The notes below the pieces were generated by a model that worked only from the letters and a program-made list of their open reading frames with translations, searched no databases and was not told where the DNA came from. A stretch of 64,000 nucleotides of DNA from JAAYYF01 sp040255585 (GTDB lineage: Bacteria; Deinococcota; Deinococci; Deinococcales; Trueperaceae), in assembly GCA_040255585.1 (NCBI GenBank), contig JBDZVI010000003.1:28563-92562 (forward strand), given 5' to 3'. Position numbers and translations under genes: made by a program. Below are positions 34,749 through 44,232 of the stretch, piece after piece (position 1 is the stretch's first letter; each line of letters begins with the position of its first letter).

Positions 34749-35570
34749 ATGCCCAGCACTCCGTCGGCATCCTCGACCGGCCGCGGCCCCGCGCACCGGC
34801 CCGTGCACCGCTCGGTCGCGGCGGCGACCGTCGTCACCTTGGGCGGCCACGAGGTCGAGCTCGTCAGGAAGCGCGTCAAACGCGTCACCCTGCGTATCTA
34901 CCCGCCGGACGGCCGCGTAAGGTTGACGGCGCCGGGCAACACCCCGCTGCGCGACCTCGCCAGGCTCGTGGCGGAGCGCAGCGATTGGATCGAGCGGCAC
35001 CGGAAGCGGTTCTCGGAGTTGGCTGTCGGCGCCGCGGCGCGCTATCTGCCTGGCGAGACGCACTACTTGCGGGGCATCGCCTACACGTTGGCGCGCCCCG
35101 CAGCGCCGGGTGGAGCAGGCGCCAGCAGGGTCAGGATCCACACGTTAGGCGACCGCATCGTCCTACACGCGCCGGCGGACGCGGACCTCGCCGCGCTGGA
35201 GCGCGCCTTCGCACGGTTCTATCGGAACGAGCTCGCCAGCGACCTCGCAGCGCTCGTCACCAAGTGGGAGCGAGGACTCGGCGTGAAAGCGAGCGCGGTG
35301 GGCATCAAACGGATGTCGACGCGCTGGGGCAGCTGCAACACGGTCGCCGGTCGCCTCTGGTTCAACCTCGAGCTAGCCAAGCGCCGCCCAAGCCTGCTCG
35401 AATGCGTGGTGGTGCACGAACTGATGCACCTGCTGGTCGCCGACCATGGTCCGCGCTTCAAGGCGCTCATGACGCGGCACCTGCCGGAGTGGCGCGCCCT
35501 CAGCCGGGAACTCGAGGCGTGGCCGCTCTGGGCGCGGTTGCCAAGCCAAGATGCAAGGACCGCACCCTGA
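34749..35570 (+). CDS. YgjP/WLM-type zinc metallohydrolase
   Basis: A 273-residue protein of the YgjP (PF01863) family. A variable N-terminus is followed by VELVRKRVKRVTLRIYPPDG, the family core RMSTRWGSCNT, and the zinc motif VVVHELMHLLVADHGPRFKA, where two His and a Glu form a gluzincin-like site. The protein has no signal peptide. The ATG at 34749 is preferred over upstream in-frame starts that read through repetitive text. Its physiological substrate is unknown; the fold resembles SprT/WLM proteases. Confidence 0.88.
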   Translation: MPSTPSASSTGRGPAHRPVHRSVAAATVVTLGGHEVELVRKRVKRVTLRIYPPDGRVRLTAPGNTPLRDLARLVAERSDWIERHRKRFSELAVGAAARYLPGETHYLRGIAYTLARPAAPGGAGASRVRIHTLGDRIVLHAPADADLAALERAFARFYRNELASDLAALVTKWERGLGVKASAVGIKRMSTRWGSCNTVAGRLWFNLELAKRRPSLLECVVVHELMHLLVADHGPRFKALMTRHLPEWRALSRELEAWPLWARLPSQDARTAP

Positions 35571-35590
35571 GGCGTCGGCACCGCGCGGCG

Positions 35591-36706
35591 CTAGGACGCG
35601 AACAGGTCCCACTCAGCCGATGGCAGCCCGACAGCGCGGTGAGCCGCCGCCCGCCCCAGCACGGCCCCGACGACGTTGCCGGTGCCGCTGTAGCCGCCTA
35701 TGGCCCACACCCCCGCGCGCGCTTCCCTGGCAACGGGCAGGTAGGTATCCGTGTAGCCGACCGTCGCAGCCCAGCGGTGGGTGATGGGCGCACGCACTCC
35801 CAGCCCCTCGCGCAAGTACTCCTCGAGCAGGTCCTGCACCCGCGCGGACGGCTCTGCGACGTCCGTCCACTCGGCGTCGCCGCCCCGGTCCCTGAAGCCT
35901 CCCAGCGCGAGCCGGCCGTCGGGTAGCTGCTGGAAGTACTCGTAGCCGTACCGGCGGTAGACGGGCATCGGCAGGCTCACCTCGCTCGTCGGAGCCGTGG
36001 CCAGCATCTGAAGGCGCACGTCCTTCACCTCCCTTGCCAGTTCCGGCAGGAGCTTGGCCAGCCGTCCGTCGACGGCCACGACGATAGAGTCGCACGTGAC
36101 ACTGCCGGCCACGGTGCGCACCCGCCCGCCTCCAAGCTCCACGACCTGGCTGCGCTCGAACAGCCGCGCTCCCGAGGCCAGCGCCTGACGCGCCAAGCGC
36201 CGGCAGCGTTCGAGCGGGTCGAAGACAGCGTCGTCAGGAAAGAGCAGCCCCGTACCCTCGGGCCCCTCGTAACGCTCAACGGGCAGACCGTCGGCGCGCA
36301 TAACGGCGTACTGCTCCTCGCAGTCGGCCTCCTCTGCGGCGTCGGCCGCGATGCGCAGGGAGCCGACGCGGCGCGCGCTCGCGCCGGCCGCGACCAGTTC
36401 CGCCTCCATCCCGGCCATGGTCACTCGGTAGAGCGCAACCGCGCGCTCCGCCCCGAGCCGGACCCGCGCGTCGTGATGGAAGTGGGCCAGCCCGGCCAGC
36501 AGGAGACCGCCGTTGCGCCCGGCCGCTCCGCCGGCCACGCCGCCGGCGTCCACCCCGACGACGCCGCGGCCGAGGGCCAGGAGTTCGCGCACGGCGCTAA
36601 GGCCGGACCCTCCCAGCCCCACCACGCAGACGTCGGCCTCGATGTCGCCCCGGAGCGCGGGGAGGGGCTCCCAGCCCCTGCTTCCCCAGACGGGGACGTT
36701 GTCCAC
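35591..36706 (-). CDS. FAD-dependent oxidoreductase (DAO family)
   Basis: A 371-residue flavoprotein of the D-amino-acid oxidase/GlpD superfamily. The Rossmann dinucleotide site is VCVVGLGGSGLSAV near the N-terminus, followed by AAGRNGGLLLAG. The C-terminal FAD motif is GVWAIGGYSGTGNVVGAVLG. The GTG at 36704-36706 has AGAGGAG 6 bases upstream and begins 11 bases after the MFS gene stop, so the two are cotranscribed. It could oxidise an amine or amino acid handled by the exporter, but the substrate is not evident. Confidence 0.88.
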   Translation of the reverse strand: MDNVPVWGSRGWEPLPALRGDIEADVCVVGLGGSGLSAVRELLALGRGVVGVDAGGVAGGAAGRNGGLLLAGLAHFHHDARVRLGAERAVALYRVTMAGMEAELVAAGASARRVGSLRIAADAAEEADCEEQYAVMRADGLPVERYEGPEGTGLLFPDDAVFDPLERCRRLARQALASGARLFERSQVVELGGGRVRTVAGSVTCDSIVVAVDGRLAKLLPELAREVKDVRLQMLATAPTSEVSLPMPVYRRYGYEYFQQLPDGRLALGGFRDRGGDAEWTDVAEPSARVQDLLEEYLREGLGVRAPITHRWAATVGYTDTYLPVAREARAGVWAIGGYSGTGNVVGAVLGRAAAHRAVGLPSAEWDLFAS

Positions 36707-36717
36707 GGCTGCTCCTC

Positions 36718-38199
36718 TCACGCCAGGCGCCTGCCACGCGGGATCGACCAACTCAGCAGGCAGATGAGCACGGCGATCACGAACACGCCGACGTAGACCA
36801 CGTGCAGGCTCGAGGCCAGCAGGTCGAGAGTGGCCGGCTCCGCCGCCAGCCGGCTCGCCCCGGGCTCAAGCAAGGCCTGCACGGCCTCGACGACGTCCTG
36901 CCCGGTACCGGTCGAGCGGCGCACGAGCGCGAAGTTGAGTACGGCGCCGAGCACGGCGGCGCCGACGGAGTTCCCGAGCAGCCGCATCAGCATGTTTCCG
37001 GCGGTGGCGGAGCCGCGGCGCTGCCACCCGACAGACGACTGGATGGTGACGATGGTCGTGGTCATGATGAACCCGAGGCCGACCCCGACCGCCAGCGACG
37101 AGGCCGCCACCCACCACGGGCCGCGTTCTGGCGTCACCATCATGTACATCGCGCCGCCGATCAACGCCGCTATCCCGCCGACGCGGGCCGTGTTGGCGGG
37201 ACCGAACGGGACCACCAGCCGGCCGGCCACGGCCGAGGCGAGCGGCCACCCCACCGACATGGCGGTGAGGGCGAGCCCGGCGACGGTGGGCGAGTAGCCC
37301 ATCACGCCCTGGACGTAAGTCGGCGAGTACGTGATGAGGCCGATCATGAGCATGCCGCCCATGAAGGTCGTGGCGTCGGCCAGGAGGATGAGAGGGTCGC
37401 GCCACAGGTCGAACCCGATGAGCGGAGCGCCGCTGCGGAGCTGGCGCCGCACGAACCCGGCGCCCGCGGCGCCGGCGATAGCGACGAGCGTGACCGCGGC
37501 CGCGGTCCCCCACAAGGCGCCTTGCGTCAGGAAGAGCATCAGGCCGCCTATGGCGACGAACATGAGCGCGGCACTGCCGACATCGATGCGGCTCTCGGTC
37601 CGCCTCACGGATTCGCGCAAGTAAGCGCCAAGCCCCAGGATGGCGGCCAGCCCGAAGGGCACGTTGAACCAGAAGACCCAGCCCCAATGCGCGTGCTGCA
37701 CGAGCGCGCCGCCCAGCAGCGGCCCCGCGATGGCTGAGACGCCCCACACGCTGGAGAGGTAGGCCTGGGCCTTACCCCGGTCGCGGACCTCGTAGAGGTC
37801 GCCGACGAGGGTGGTGACCATCGGGTAGACGGCGCCCGCCCCGAAACCCTGCAGGACCCTGAACGCGATGAGCAGCGGCATGGTCGTCGCGAAGCCGCAT
37901 AGACCGGAGCCCAGCATGAACACGGCTATGCCAAGGAGGAGTATGGGCTTGCGCCCATGGGCGTCGGCCAGCCGACCGTACAGGGGCGTAGACGTTGCCT
38001 GGGCGAGAAGGAACGCGGCGAACACCCAGGCGTAGTACTCGAAGCCGCCGACGCTCGCGACGATGCTTGGCATGGCCGTCGCCACGATCGTGCCCTCTAT
38101 GGCGGCGAGCGACATGGCGAGCATCAGGAAGGCCATCACCACGCCGCGCCTCGTGCCCTGGGGCGGTGGGTTCGGCTCCTCGGTTCGCGGCATGTGCAT
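36718..38199 (-). CDS. MFS drug-efflux transporter, DHA2 (14-segment) type
   Basis: A 493-residue proton-coupled exporter. The motif GRLADAHGRKPILLLG (MFS motif A) lies after segment 2, and motif C-like GPLLGGALVQHAHWGWVFWF after segment 5. The length and 14 predicted segments fit the DHA2 group. The frame begins with ATG CAC ATG; the second ATG (start at 38193) is an alternative. A FAD oxidoreductase gene follows closely. Substrate unknown. Confidence 0.9.
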   Translation of the reverse strand: MHMPRTEEPNPPPQGTRRGVVMAFLMLAMSLAAIEGTIVATAMPSIVASVGGFEYYAWVFAAFLLAQATSTPLYGRLADAHGRKPILLLGIAVFMLGSGLCGFATTMPLLIAFRVLQGFGAGAVYPMVTTLVGDLYEVRDRGKAQAYLSSVWGVSAIAGPLLGGALVQHAHWGWVFWFNVPFGLAAILGLGAYLRESVRRTESRIDVGSAALMFVAIGGLMLFLTQGALWGTAAAVTLVAIAGAAGAGFVRRQLRSGAPLIGFDLWRDPLILLADATTFMGGMLMIGLITYSPTYVQGVMGYSPTVAGLALTAMSVGWPLASAVAGRLVVPFGPANTARVGGIAALIGGAMYMMVTPERGPWWVAASSLAVGVGLGFIMTTTIVTIQSSVGWQRRGSATAGNMLMRLLGNSVGAAVLGAVLNFALVRRSTGTGQDVVEAVQALLEPGASRLAAEPATLDLLASSLHVVYVGVFVIAVLICLLSWSIPRGRRLA

Positions 38200-38221
38200 C
38201 AGATGATATGCCGCGTGGTTC

Positions 38222-39310
38222 TCAGGTGATCGTCCTCCTGAAAGGCAGCAGCGCCCCGAGCATGCCGAGGAACGCGACCGCCCACGCCGCCAGCGCCACC
38301 CAGGCGAAGGCAGATGACACGTGCTCCAAGACGGGGATCCGGATGTGGTCCGCGAGTCGGCGCGAGGCGACGCTGTACATCCCCAGCGGGAAGACGAGCC
38401 CCCAGTACTCCGGGGCGTAGCGCAGGGGGTACTTGGCCACGACGTGACGCCATACCCCGAAGACGACCAGCAGGGGCACCCACCAACTGCCGAACGCCCA
38501 GAAGAGGAGGGTGAAGCCGAGGAGCGCCGGGGCGATCATGCTCCAGAGCGGCTCGGGACCCGGCTGCGCCAGCAGCGTCGCGCCTGTCAGCGTCGTTATG
38601 GCAAGCGCGCCCATGTTGATCCAGTACGGGGCGGCCAGTTGGCTGGCCTCGAGCTTCAGGAAAGTGAACCGGTAGAAGATCAGGCCGACGATGAGCAGGT
38701 ATAGGACGGCGCCTACGAGGAACAGGCATAGGCCCGTGAAGAGTAGGCCGGCGCCCGCGTCCGGCAGGGCCGTGTTCCCAAGCGAAGCGGCGTCCGCGGC
38801 CCTCCCGCCCACCTGCGCCGCCAGCAGGCCCAAAGCCTGCGTGGCCACGACGGCGAGCAGCCAAGAGCCGCTCAACGCACTCTCGAGGCGGGGCTTCGTG
38901 CGCCGCAACGTCACGGCGGCGAAGAAGCCGTAGGTCACGCTAACCCACAGGATGGCCGCGAACGCCAGCAGGCCGCGAGCGACCTGGTCGGCGCCGAGGA
39001 AGCCGGAGACCTGGCTTGCCAGGACGCAGGTCGCCGCCACCCACGTGAAGTAGCCGGGGCCGCGGGCGTGGTCGACGAACTCCTGGGTCATCCGCTGCCG
39101 CGCGAGCGCGAACCGCGCGGCGAAGGCGCAGGCCAGGGCTAGGTACATGACCACGTTCAACCAAGTGAGCGCCACCGCGAGCGCGCGCAGCCCAACGCCG
39201 TCGACGGCGAACGCGACGATGCCGGTCGCCATGACGAGCGCTCCATACTCGGGCAGGAGGGCGGCGAGCGCGGTGATCAGCCGGCCCGACGCATGTGCGT
39301 CCTCACTCAC
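38222..39310 (-). CDS. TDT-family transporter (TehA/Mae1/SLAC1-like)
   Basis: A 362-residue membrane protein with ten hydrophobic segments, typical of tellurite-resistance/dicarboxylate transporters. Landmarks are GALVMATGIVAFAVDGVG, YFTWVAATCVLASQVSGFLG, and FWAFGSWWVPLLVVFGVWRH with KYPLRYAPEYWGLVFPLGMY. The GTG at 39308-39310 is chosen because a GGGAAC lies nearby and a mini-ORF ends on it; ATG 39346 is in frame too. It likely moves an organic acid, sulfite or anion; the family does not settle which. Confidence 0.85.
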   Translation of the reverse strand: MSEDAHASGRLITALAALLPEYGALVMATGIVAFAVDGVGLRALAVALTWLNVVMYLALACAFAARFALARQRMTQEFVDHARGPGYFTWVAATCVLASQVSGFLGADQVARGLLAFAAILWVSVTYGFFAAVTLRRTKPRLESALSGSWLLAVVATQALGLLAAQVGGRAADAASLGNTALPDAGAGLLFTGLCLFLVGAVLYLLIVGLIFYRFTFLKLEASQLAAPYWINMGALAITTLTGATLLAQPGPEPLWSMIAPALLGFTLLFWAFGSWWVPLLVVFGVWRHVVAKYPLRYAPEYWGLVFPLGMYSVASRRLADHIRIPVLEHVSSAFAWVALAAWAVAFLGMLGALLPFRRTIT

Positions 39311-39335
39311 GCCGTTCCCGTCTGTCCGCGACCAT
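39303..39335 (-). CDS. Possible 10-residue leader ORF upstream of the TDT transporter
   Basis: An ATG at 39333-39335 has TATGCT exactly 6 bases upstream, the leaderless layout. It encodes MVADRRERRE and stops at 39303-39305, overlapping the transporter GTG. Termination there could allow reinitiation. Alternatively it marks only the transcript 5' end. Confidence 0.3.
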   Translation of the reverse strand: MVADRRERRE

Positions 39336-39341
39336 CGGCGG

Positions 39342-39347
39342 AGCATA
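39342..39347 (-). promoter_or_regulatory. -10 element TATGCT upstream of the TDT transporter
   Basis: TATGCT on the minus strand, 6 bases ahead of the mini-ORF ATG and about 32 bases ahead of the transporter GTG. Confidence 0.4.
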
Positions 39348-39401
39348 ACGCCGACGTGAGCGCAACGTTCCGGCGACACAGCCGAGCGGGCCGCCCCGGC
39401 A

Positions 39402-39407
39402 TAGACT
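39402..39407 (+). promoter_or_regulatory. Leaderless -10 element of msrB
   Basis: TAGACT lies exactly 6 bases before the msrB GTG, with no ribosome-binding site between. Confidence 0.45.
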
Positions 39408-39413
39408 CGCCTC

Positions 39414-39944
<531 letters not shown>

Positions 39945-40077
39945 GAGTGGCGCGCGCAAGCGCCGGGCCTCGGCCGGGGCCGCCGACAGGTCATCCGTAC
40001 CAAGAAAACGCCGTTCCTACTGCTACCTTTGTCGAGCGCCGGTCGGAGTAAGGACCGCGCCGGAAAGGAACCACCAG

Positions 40078-40326
40078 ATGAACATCTTGCTATGGATCAT
40101 CTTCGGCGCGTTGGCGGGCTGGATCGCGGGTGCCATCACGGGCTCCGGGAAAGGGCTCGTCACCAACATCGTCGTGGGCGTCATCGGCGCCTTCCTGGGC
40201 GGGTGGCTGTTCAACCAGTTCGGCGGCATGGGCGTCACGGGCTTCAACCTCTACAGCCTCTTGGTGGCGGTCGTCGGCGCCATCGTCCTGCTCGTCATCG
40301 TGCGGCTGTTCTCCCGAGGCGGCTAG
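40078..40326 (+). CDS. GlsB/YeaQ/YmgE-family small membrane protein
   Basis: An 82-residue protein of three hydrophobic segments with the family glycine pattern: FGALAGWIAGAITGSGKGL, GVIGAFLGGWLFNQFGG and LLVAVVGAIVLLVIVRLF. These stress-associated proteins were once called transglycosylase-associated; their real function is unclear. The ATG at 40078 has AAAGGAA about 8 bases upstream. Its stop overlaps the convergent monooxygenase gene end by 4 bases. Confidence 0.9.
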   Translation: MNILLWIIFGALAGWIAGAITGSGKGLVTNIVVGVIGAFLGGWLFNQFGGMGVTGFNLYSLLVAVVGAIVLLVIVRLFSRGG

Positions 40327-41600
40327 GGCCGATCCTCCCCGAAGAACCGGACCCGGGCAGCCTCGTCACTCGGCGAGTCAGGTCCGACCAGGACAACGTC
40401 AGGGACGCGGCTGGGGTCGCGCGCGAACAGGGGCCAGAGTCGAGCACGTAGCGCGTCCGCTCGCTCGCCCGGTTCCCTGTACACATCCCGCAACCAACCC
40501 GTGAGCCTGCGCAGGGCGTCGCCGGTACGCAGCGTAGCCTCGGCGTAAGCCTCGCCGGCGGCGTCGACCGCCGCCGGCTCGAACGAGCCCGCGGCCAGCA
40601 GCGCCTCCACTAGTTCTCGTGCCCCACGCATGGCGAGGGCCATACCGCAGCCGAAGCTCGGATCGCTCGCCGCTGCAGCGTCTCCGACGAGGGCGAAACC
40701 GTTGCAGTACGGGTTCGCAGCCCATGCGTCGGCGCCGGGGAACTGCGCCAGCGGACCCACCCGCTCGGCTGCGGCCAGCCACTCGTGCGGCACGCCCGCC
40801 GCCTCCGCGAGGCGCAGGAAGGCCGGGAGGGCGTCCGCGCCACCGAGGCTCCGCTCCCCCGTCGCGAGGTGGTAACCCGCGTACACGCGCGTCCTACGCT
40901 CGTCGATCGGTAGCACCATGGCGAGGAGACCGGCGCTCGGCGCGAAGAAGACGTGGGCAGTGTCGCGTGCCTCGGACGTCGCGGCGGCGGCGGCGCCCGT
41001 GAGCATCACCCCGGCGAACTTCAGTCGTTCCTCGGCCGTGCGCGCCTTGAACCCTCCCCAGACCCGGGAGCGCCGCGAGCGGCCGTCGGCGCCTATGACG
41101 AGCGCGGCACCTACCTCGAACCCAGCGCCCGAGGTCCTCGCCTCGACCAGTAACCTCCGCGCGGTCCCGGCACGGACGCCGGTGACCGTGGCGCCCCGCA
41201 CGACGCGGGCGCCAGCCCGTTCTGCGGCCCGCAACAGCGCCGTCTGCAGTTCGGGGTGGAAGAAGGCGACGGCCGTATCTGCGCCGGTAGCCGCGCCCTC
41301 GGCGGCCAGGTCGCGCGGGCGGGTCGACGGCAGGCCTGCGACATGCGTCCGCCAGTACGGGAGCGGTCGCACCACGGCTGCGAGCGCGTCCGCCAAGCCG
41401 AGGCGCCGCGCCTCAGCCACGCCCCACGGGTACATGACGTCCCCGCGCACGCGGTCGGCGAAGTTACGCTCGCGCTCCAGCACGAGCACTCGGGCGCCGG
41501 CGCCGGCCAGACGCGAGGCGCAGGCCGCGCCGGCCACGCCGCCCCCGATCACGACGACGTCGAACGCGCCGCTGGGCGACTGGCCAGCGGCACCTGTCAC
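40323..41600 (-). CDS. FAD-binding oxidoreductase, geranylgeranyl reductase/PHBH-like
   Basis: A 425-residue flavoprotein. The N-terminal FAD site is VVVIGGGVAGAACASRLAG, the middle motif is VIGADGRSRRSR, and the second FAD motif is ALVGDAAAASDPSFGCGMAL. The fold suits group A flavin monooxygenases or polyprenyl reductases. The GTG at 41598-41600 begins one base after the stop of the upstream MFS gene, so both are cotranscribed. The pairing FAD enzyme plus MFS exporter also occurs at 35.6-38.2 kb. Confidence 0.87.
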   Translation of the reverse strand: MTGAAGQSPSGAFDVVVIGGGVAGAACASRLAGAGARVLVLERERNFADRVRGDVMYPWGVAEARRLGLADALAAVVRPLPYWRTHVAGLPSTRPRDLAAEGAATGADTAVAFFHPELQTALLRAAERAGARVVRGATVTGVRAGTARRLLVEARTSGAGFEVGAALVIGADGRSRRSRVWGGFKARTAEERLKFAGVMLTGAAAAATSEARDTAHVFFAPSAGLLAMVLPIDERRTRVYAGYHLATGERSLGGADALPAFLRLAEAAGVPHEWLAAAERVGPLAQFPGADAWAANPYCNGFALVGDAAAASDPSFGCGMALAMRGARELVEALLAAGSFEPAAVDAAGEAYAEATLRTGDALRRLTGWLRDVYREPGERADALRARLWPLFARDPSRVPDVVLVGPDSPSDEAARVRFFGEDRP

Positions 41601-41601
41601 G

Positions 41602-42939
41602 TCAGTCGAGCGCGGCGCCCGTGGCGGGGCGCGGCAGTCGCATCACGATGAGCAGCAGTGGCGCGGAAACGGCCGCCCCCGCGAGACCCATAGCCAGGTA
41701 GCCGGCGTTGGCCATGATCAGGCCGCCGACGATCGTCGCGCTGGCGGCTGCCCCGCCCACGAGCAGGTCGTTGAAGCCCTGCATGCGGCCCTTCTCGGCC
41801 GGCGTCAGCGCGTCGGTGAGGAGCGCGGAGCCGGCTACGTAGCAGAGGTTCCAGCCAAGGCCAAGAAGGAAGAGCGCGAACGCGATCGGCAGGAGGTGGG
41901 GCGACAGGGGTGCGAGCAAACACGACGCGATGATGATGACGGCCCCGATGCCGAGCACGCGGCGCCTTCCCCACTTGTCTGTCATCCAGCCAGAAACGGT
42001 CGAGAACGCGTACATGCCCAGCGTATGGCTGGAGAACACGAACGAGATGTTGGCAAGGCTGTGGGCGTGCTGATGCATGTGCAGCGATGTCATCTGCATG
42101 AGGCCGACCATGACCATGTGGGCGAGGACGACGCTCGCGACCGCCGTACGCACCGCAGTGTCCGCCAGGAGCTGGCGCAGGCTCCGCGCGCTGCCCGTGC
42201 GCACGGTCGTGCCCTCGTCGAAGGCGATGGCGTCGCCGATGAGGCGCGGCTCCGGCCGCAGGGCCAAGAAGAGGAGCACGGCGGTGAGAAGGTAGCCGAC
42301 CCCCGTTGCTAGGTAGGGACCAGCGATCTCGCTCCAGCCCCACCCCTCGACGAGGCGTCCAGTCGGTCCGACGAGGGCCGGCCCAACGACGCTGCCGATG
42401 GTGCCTCCGAACACGACGGTGGAAAGAGCACGGGCTCGTCTGGCGCGCGGGTTCACTTCGGCGGCCACGAAGCGACCGAGTTGCACGGCCGAGTTGCCCG
42501 AACCGGTGATGAAGAGGGCGACGAGCACCAGGGGGAAGTTGCCGCTGGCTACGGCGAAGAGCGACATGGTGGCGCCCACCATGCCCGTGAGCAGCGCGGC
42601 GACGAGGGCGCCGCGGCGACCCAGCCTGTCGGAGCGCCGGCTCCAGAAGTAGGCGCCGACGGCCACGCCGATCTGGACGACGGCAGACGGCAGACCAGCC
42701 AGCGAGTCCCTACCGGAGAGCTCGGCGCCGACGATGGCCGCCACGGTGGTGGCCGCGATGGACCCGGCCGTGCCGAGACTCTGGCTGACGAACAGGGCGG
42801 TCGTGATGCGCCGCGCATGGCGAGCTCGCACGGCCGGATCGGCCAGCGACCCGCGAACCGCCGGCACCGCGGTCACCGGGGCGGCGGACACCCCATCCTC
42901 GGGCAGATCGGTCGACAGGCTCGGGGCGTCGCTGCTCAC
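41602..42939 (-). CDS. MFS transporter
   Basis: A 445-residue major facilitator with 12 predicted segments. Motif A is WSRRSDRLGRRGALVAALL in the first half and SGWMTDKWGRRRVLGIG in the second. A His-rich stretch TSLHMHQHAHSLAN sits in the central region and might bind metal or sense pH. The GTG at 42937-42939 has TAGTCT 6 bases upstream, the leaderless layout. It is the first gene of a two-gene unit with the FAD oxidoreductase. Confidence 0.88.
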   Translation of the reverse strand: MSSDAPSLSTDLPEDGVSAAPVTAVPAVRGSLADPAVRARHARRITTALFVSQSLGTAGSIAATTVAAIVGAELSGRDSLAGLPSAVVQIGVAVGAYFWSRRSDRLGRRGALVAALLTGMVGATMSLFAVASGNFPLVLVALFITGSGNSAVQLGRFVAAEVNPRARRARALSTVVFGGTIGSVVGPALVGPTGRLVEGWGWSEIAGPYLATGVGYLLTAVLLFLALRPEPRLIGDAIAFDEGTTVRTGSARSLRQLLADTAVRTAVASVVLAHMVMVGLMQMTSLHMHQHAHSLANISFVFSSHTLGMYAFSTVSGWMTDKWGRRRVLGIGAVIIIASCLLAPLSPHLLPIAFALFLLGLGWNLCYVAGSALLTDALTPAEKGRMQGFNDLLVGGAAASATIVGGLIMANAGYLAMGLAGAAVSAPLLLIVMRLPRPATGAALD

Positions 42940-42945
42940 CGCGCC

Positions 42946-42951
42946 AGACTA
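42946..42951 (-). promoter_or_regulatory. Leaderless -10 element of the MFS-oxidoreductase unit
   Basis: On the minus strand TAGTCT lies exactly 6 bases before the GTG of the MFS gene. Confidence 0.45.
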
Positions 42952-43048
42952 CCCGAAAGCCACTAACGGCCGACGCTACCGCCGCGGCGCGACGTAGCCA
43001 GCGCCTGCGGCCGGGACGGGCCTGGGAGCCCTCTCCGGCGGCGCCCGC

Positions 43049-43528
43049 CTAGACCTTGCCGATCCTCACCCGCCAGACCTCCGGGCCTTCCTCCACCGGC
43101 TCCCAGCTGAAGGCGCCGGGGTTCTCGGCGGCGAGCTGGTAGTAGAGCGGCTTGGGGTCGTGGTCGTTGATGAGCAAGAAGGCCTCGCCCGGTGCAAGGT
43201 CGGCGTACGTCTGGAAGATGAGGCGGTGGCGCTCGGCCGGAGGGAGGTGCCTAACCTCGAGGAGGCGGTCGGAGCCGGCGTCGGCGACCGGCTTGGGCTT
43301 GAGAGTGCGCGTGAGGTAGTGAAGCGTGCCGTTCAGGCGCTCGCCTTCCTTAGGCCACTCCTGGCGCAGTAGTGACCAACCCTGGGCGGCCAGCTCGCAG
43401 GCGTCGTCCTGCCTGCCGGCGTCGCCGAGGACGCGCAGGGCCTTGTCGAAGAGCTTGTTCAGCGCGGCGACGGCTTCGCTTGGGGTCGGCGCCTGGCGAT
43501 CGTGGGTTTGTGGGGTGGCTCCCGTCAT
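43049..43528 (-). CDS. DUF2249 domain protein
   Basis: A 159-residue protein. The C-terminal 70 residues form a DUF2249 domain (LLEVRHLPPAERHRLIFQTY, GEAFLLINDHDPKPLYYQL, WEPVEEGPEVWRVRI), a TusA-like fold often found with nitrogen-oxide or respiratory genes. The N-terminal 85 residues are helical (EAVAALNKLFDKALRVLGD) and not recognised. The ATG at 43526-43528 is chosen; TAGGGT lies 7 bases upstream. The longer reading frame to 43978 is out of character. Function unknown. Confidence 0.83.
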   Translation of the reverse strand: MTGATPQTHDRQAPTPSEAVAALNKLFDKALRVLGDAGRQDDACELAAQGWSLLRQEWPKEGERLNGTLHYLTRTLKPKPVADAGSDRLLEVRHLPPAERHRLIFQTYADLAPGEAFLLINDHDPKPLYYQLAAENPGAFSWEPVEEGPEVWRVRIGKV

Positions 43529-43535
43529 GCCGGCG

Positions 43536-43541
43536 ACCCTA
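43536..43541 (-). promoter_or_regulatory. Possible leaderless -10 element of the DUF2249 gene
   Basis: TAGGGT on the minus strand, 7 bases before the ATG. Confidence 0.35.
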
Positions 43542-43599
43542 ACTGCGGCCACCGGCGCGGAGCCATGACCCGTGACAAAGGGCCCGGCGCGGCTAGCGC

Positions 43600-44232
43600 T
43601 CAGGCATGAACCAACCCGAAGACGTCCTCGACCTCGGCGACCGCTACATCGGGATCGCCGCACCTCACCGTGGTGAGACCCAGCCCGGACGCCGCCGCGA
43701 CGTTCTCGGGCAGGTCGTCTATGAAGAGCGCCTGCTCGGGCGCCACGCCCTCGGCAGCGAGGATCCTGAGCCAGAACTCCGGATCCGGCTTCGCCACCCC
43801 GAGGAGGTGCGATGCGTAGACGCGGTCGAACACGGCGTAGTCGCCCGCGTCCAGGTGGACGCGGTAGTGCGGGCCGGACGTGTTCGTGCCGGCCACCACC
43901 CTCACGCCGGCGGACTTGAGGCGCTCGACCAGGTCGAACATACGCGGCCGCCTGACGGGGTGAAAGTGATCGCCCCACGGCTCCCCCGCCAGCTCCAGTC
44001 CGGTCAAGTTCCTGAAACGTGCCCAGAACTCGGACGCCGAGACCCTGCCGGTGTCGAGATCGTCCGATCCCGCCTCGCGCAGTAGCCGCCTGAAGGTGGG
44101 CGCGTCGAGCCCCAGCGCGCTGGCGATGGCCGGGGCGACGTCGTGACCATCGACCATAACGCCGCCCATGTCGAAGATCGCCAGTTTCGGCGCCTCGTCA
44201 GGCGATCGTCCGGGCTCTCGGAGGCGGGTCAC
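43600..44232 (-). CDS. HAD-superfamily hydrolase linked to a sugar importer
   Basis: A 210-residue phosphatase-like protein. Motif I is AIFDMGGVMVDG, with the first Asp nucleophile kept and Gly at the usual second Asp, as in the HAD-IA FDxGG group. Motif II is VVAGTNTSG, motif III has the Lys in GVAKPDPEFW, and motif IV is ALFIDDLPENV. The GTG at 44230-44232 overlaps the permease stop by 4 bases, so it is the last gene of the CUT1 importer operon. It may dephosphorylate a sugar phosphate made from the imported compound. Confidence 0.85.
   Translation of the reverse strand: MTRLREPGRSPDEAPKLAIFDMGGVMVDGHDVAPAIASALGLDAPTFRRLLREAGSDDLDTGRVSASEFWARFRNLTGLELAGEPWGDHFHPVRRPRMFDLVERLKSAGVRVVAGTNTSGPHYRVHLDAGDYAVFDRVYASHLLGVAKPDPEFWLRILAAEGVAPEQALFIDDLPENVAAASGLGLTTVRCGDPDVAVAEVEDVFGLVHA

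Noticed and set aside
43528..43978. N-terminal extension of the DUF2249 gene
   Set aside because: The extension is Arg/Gly-rich shadow of the HAD gene and lacks a credible start.
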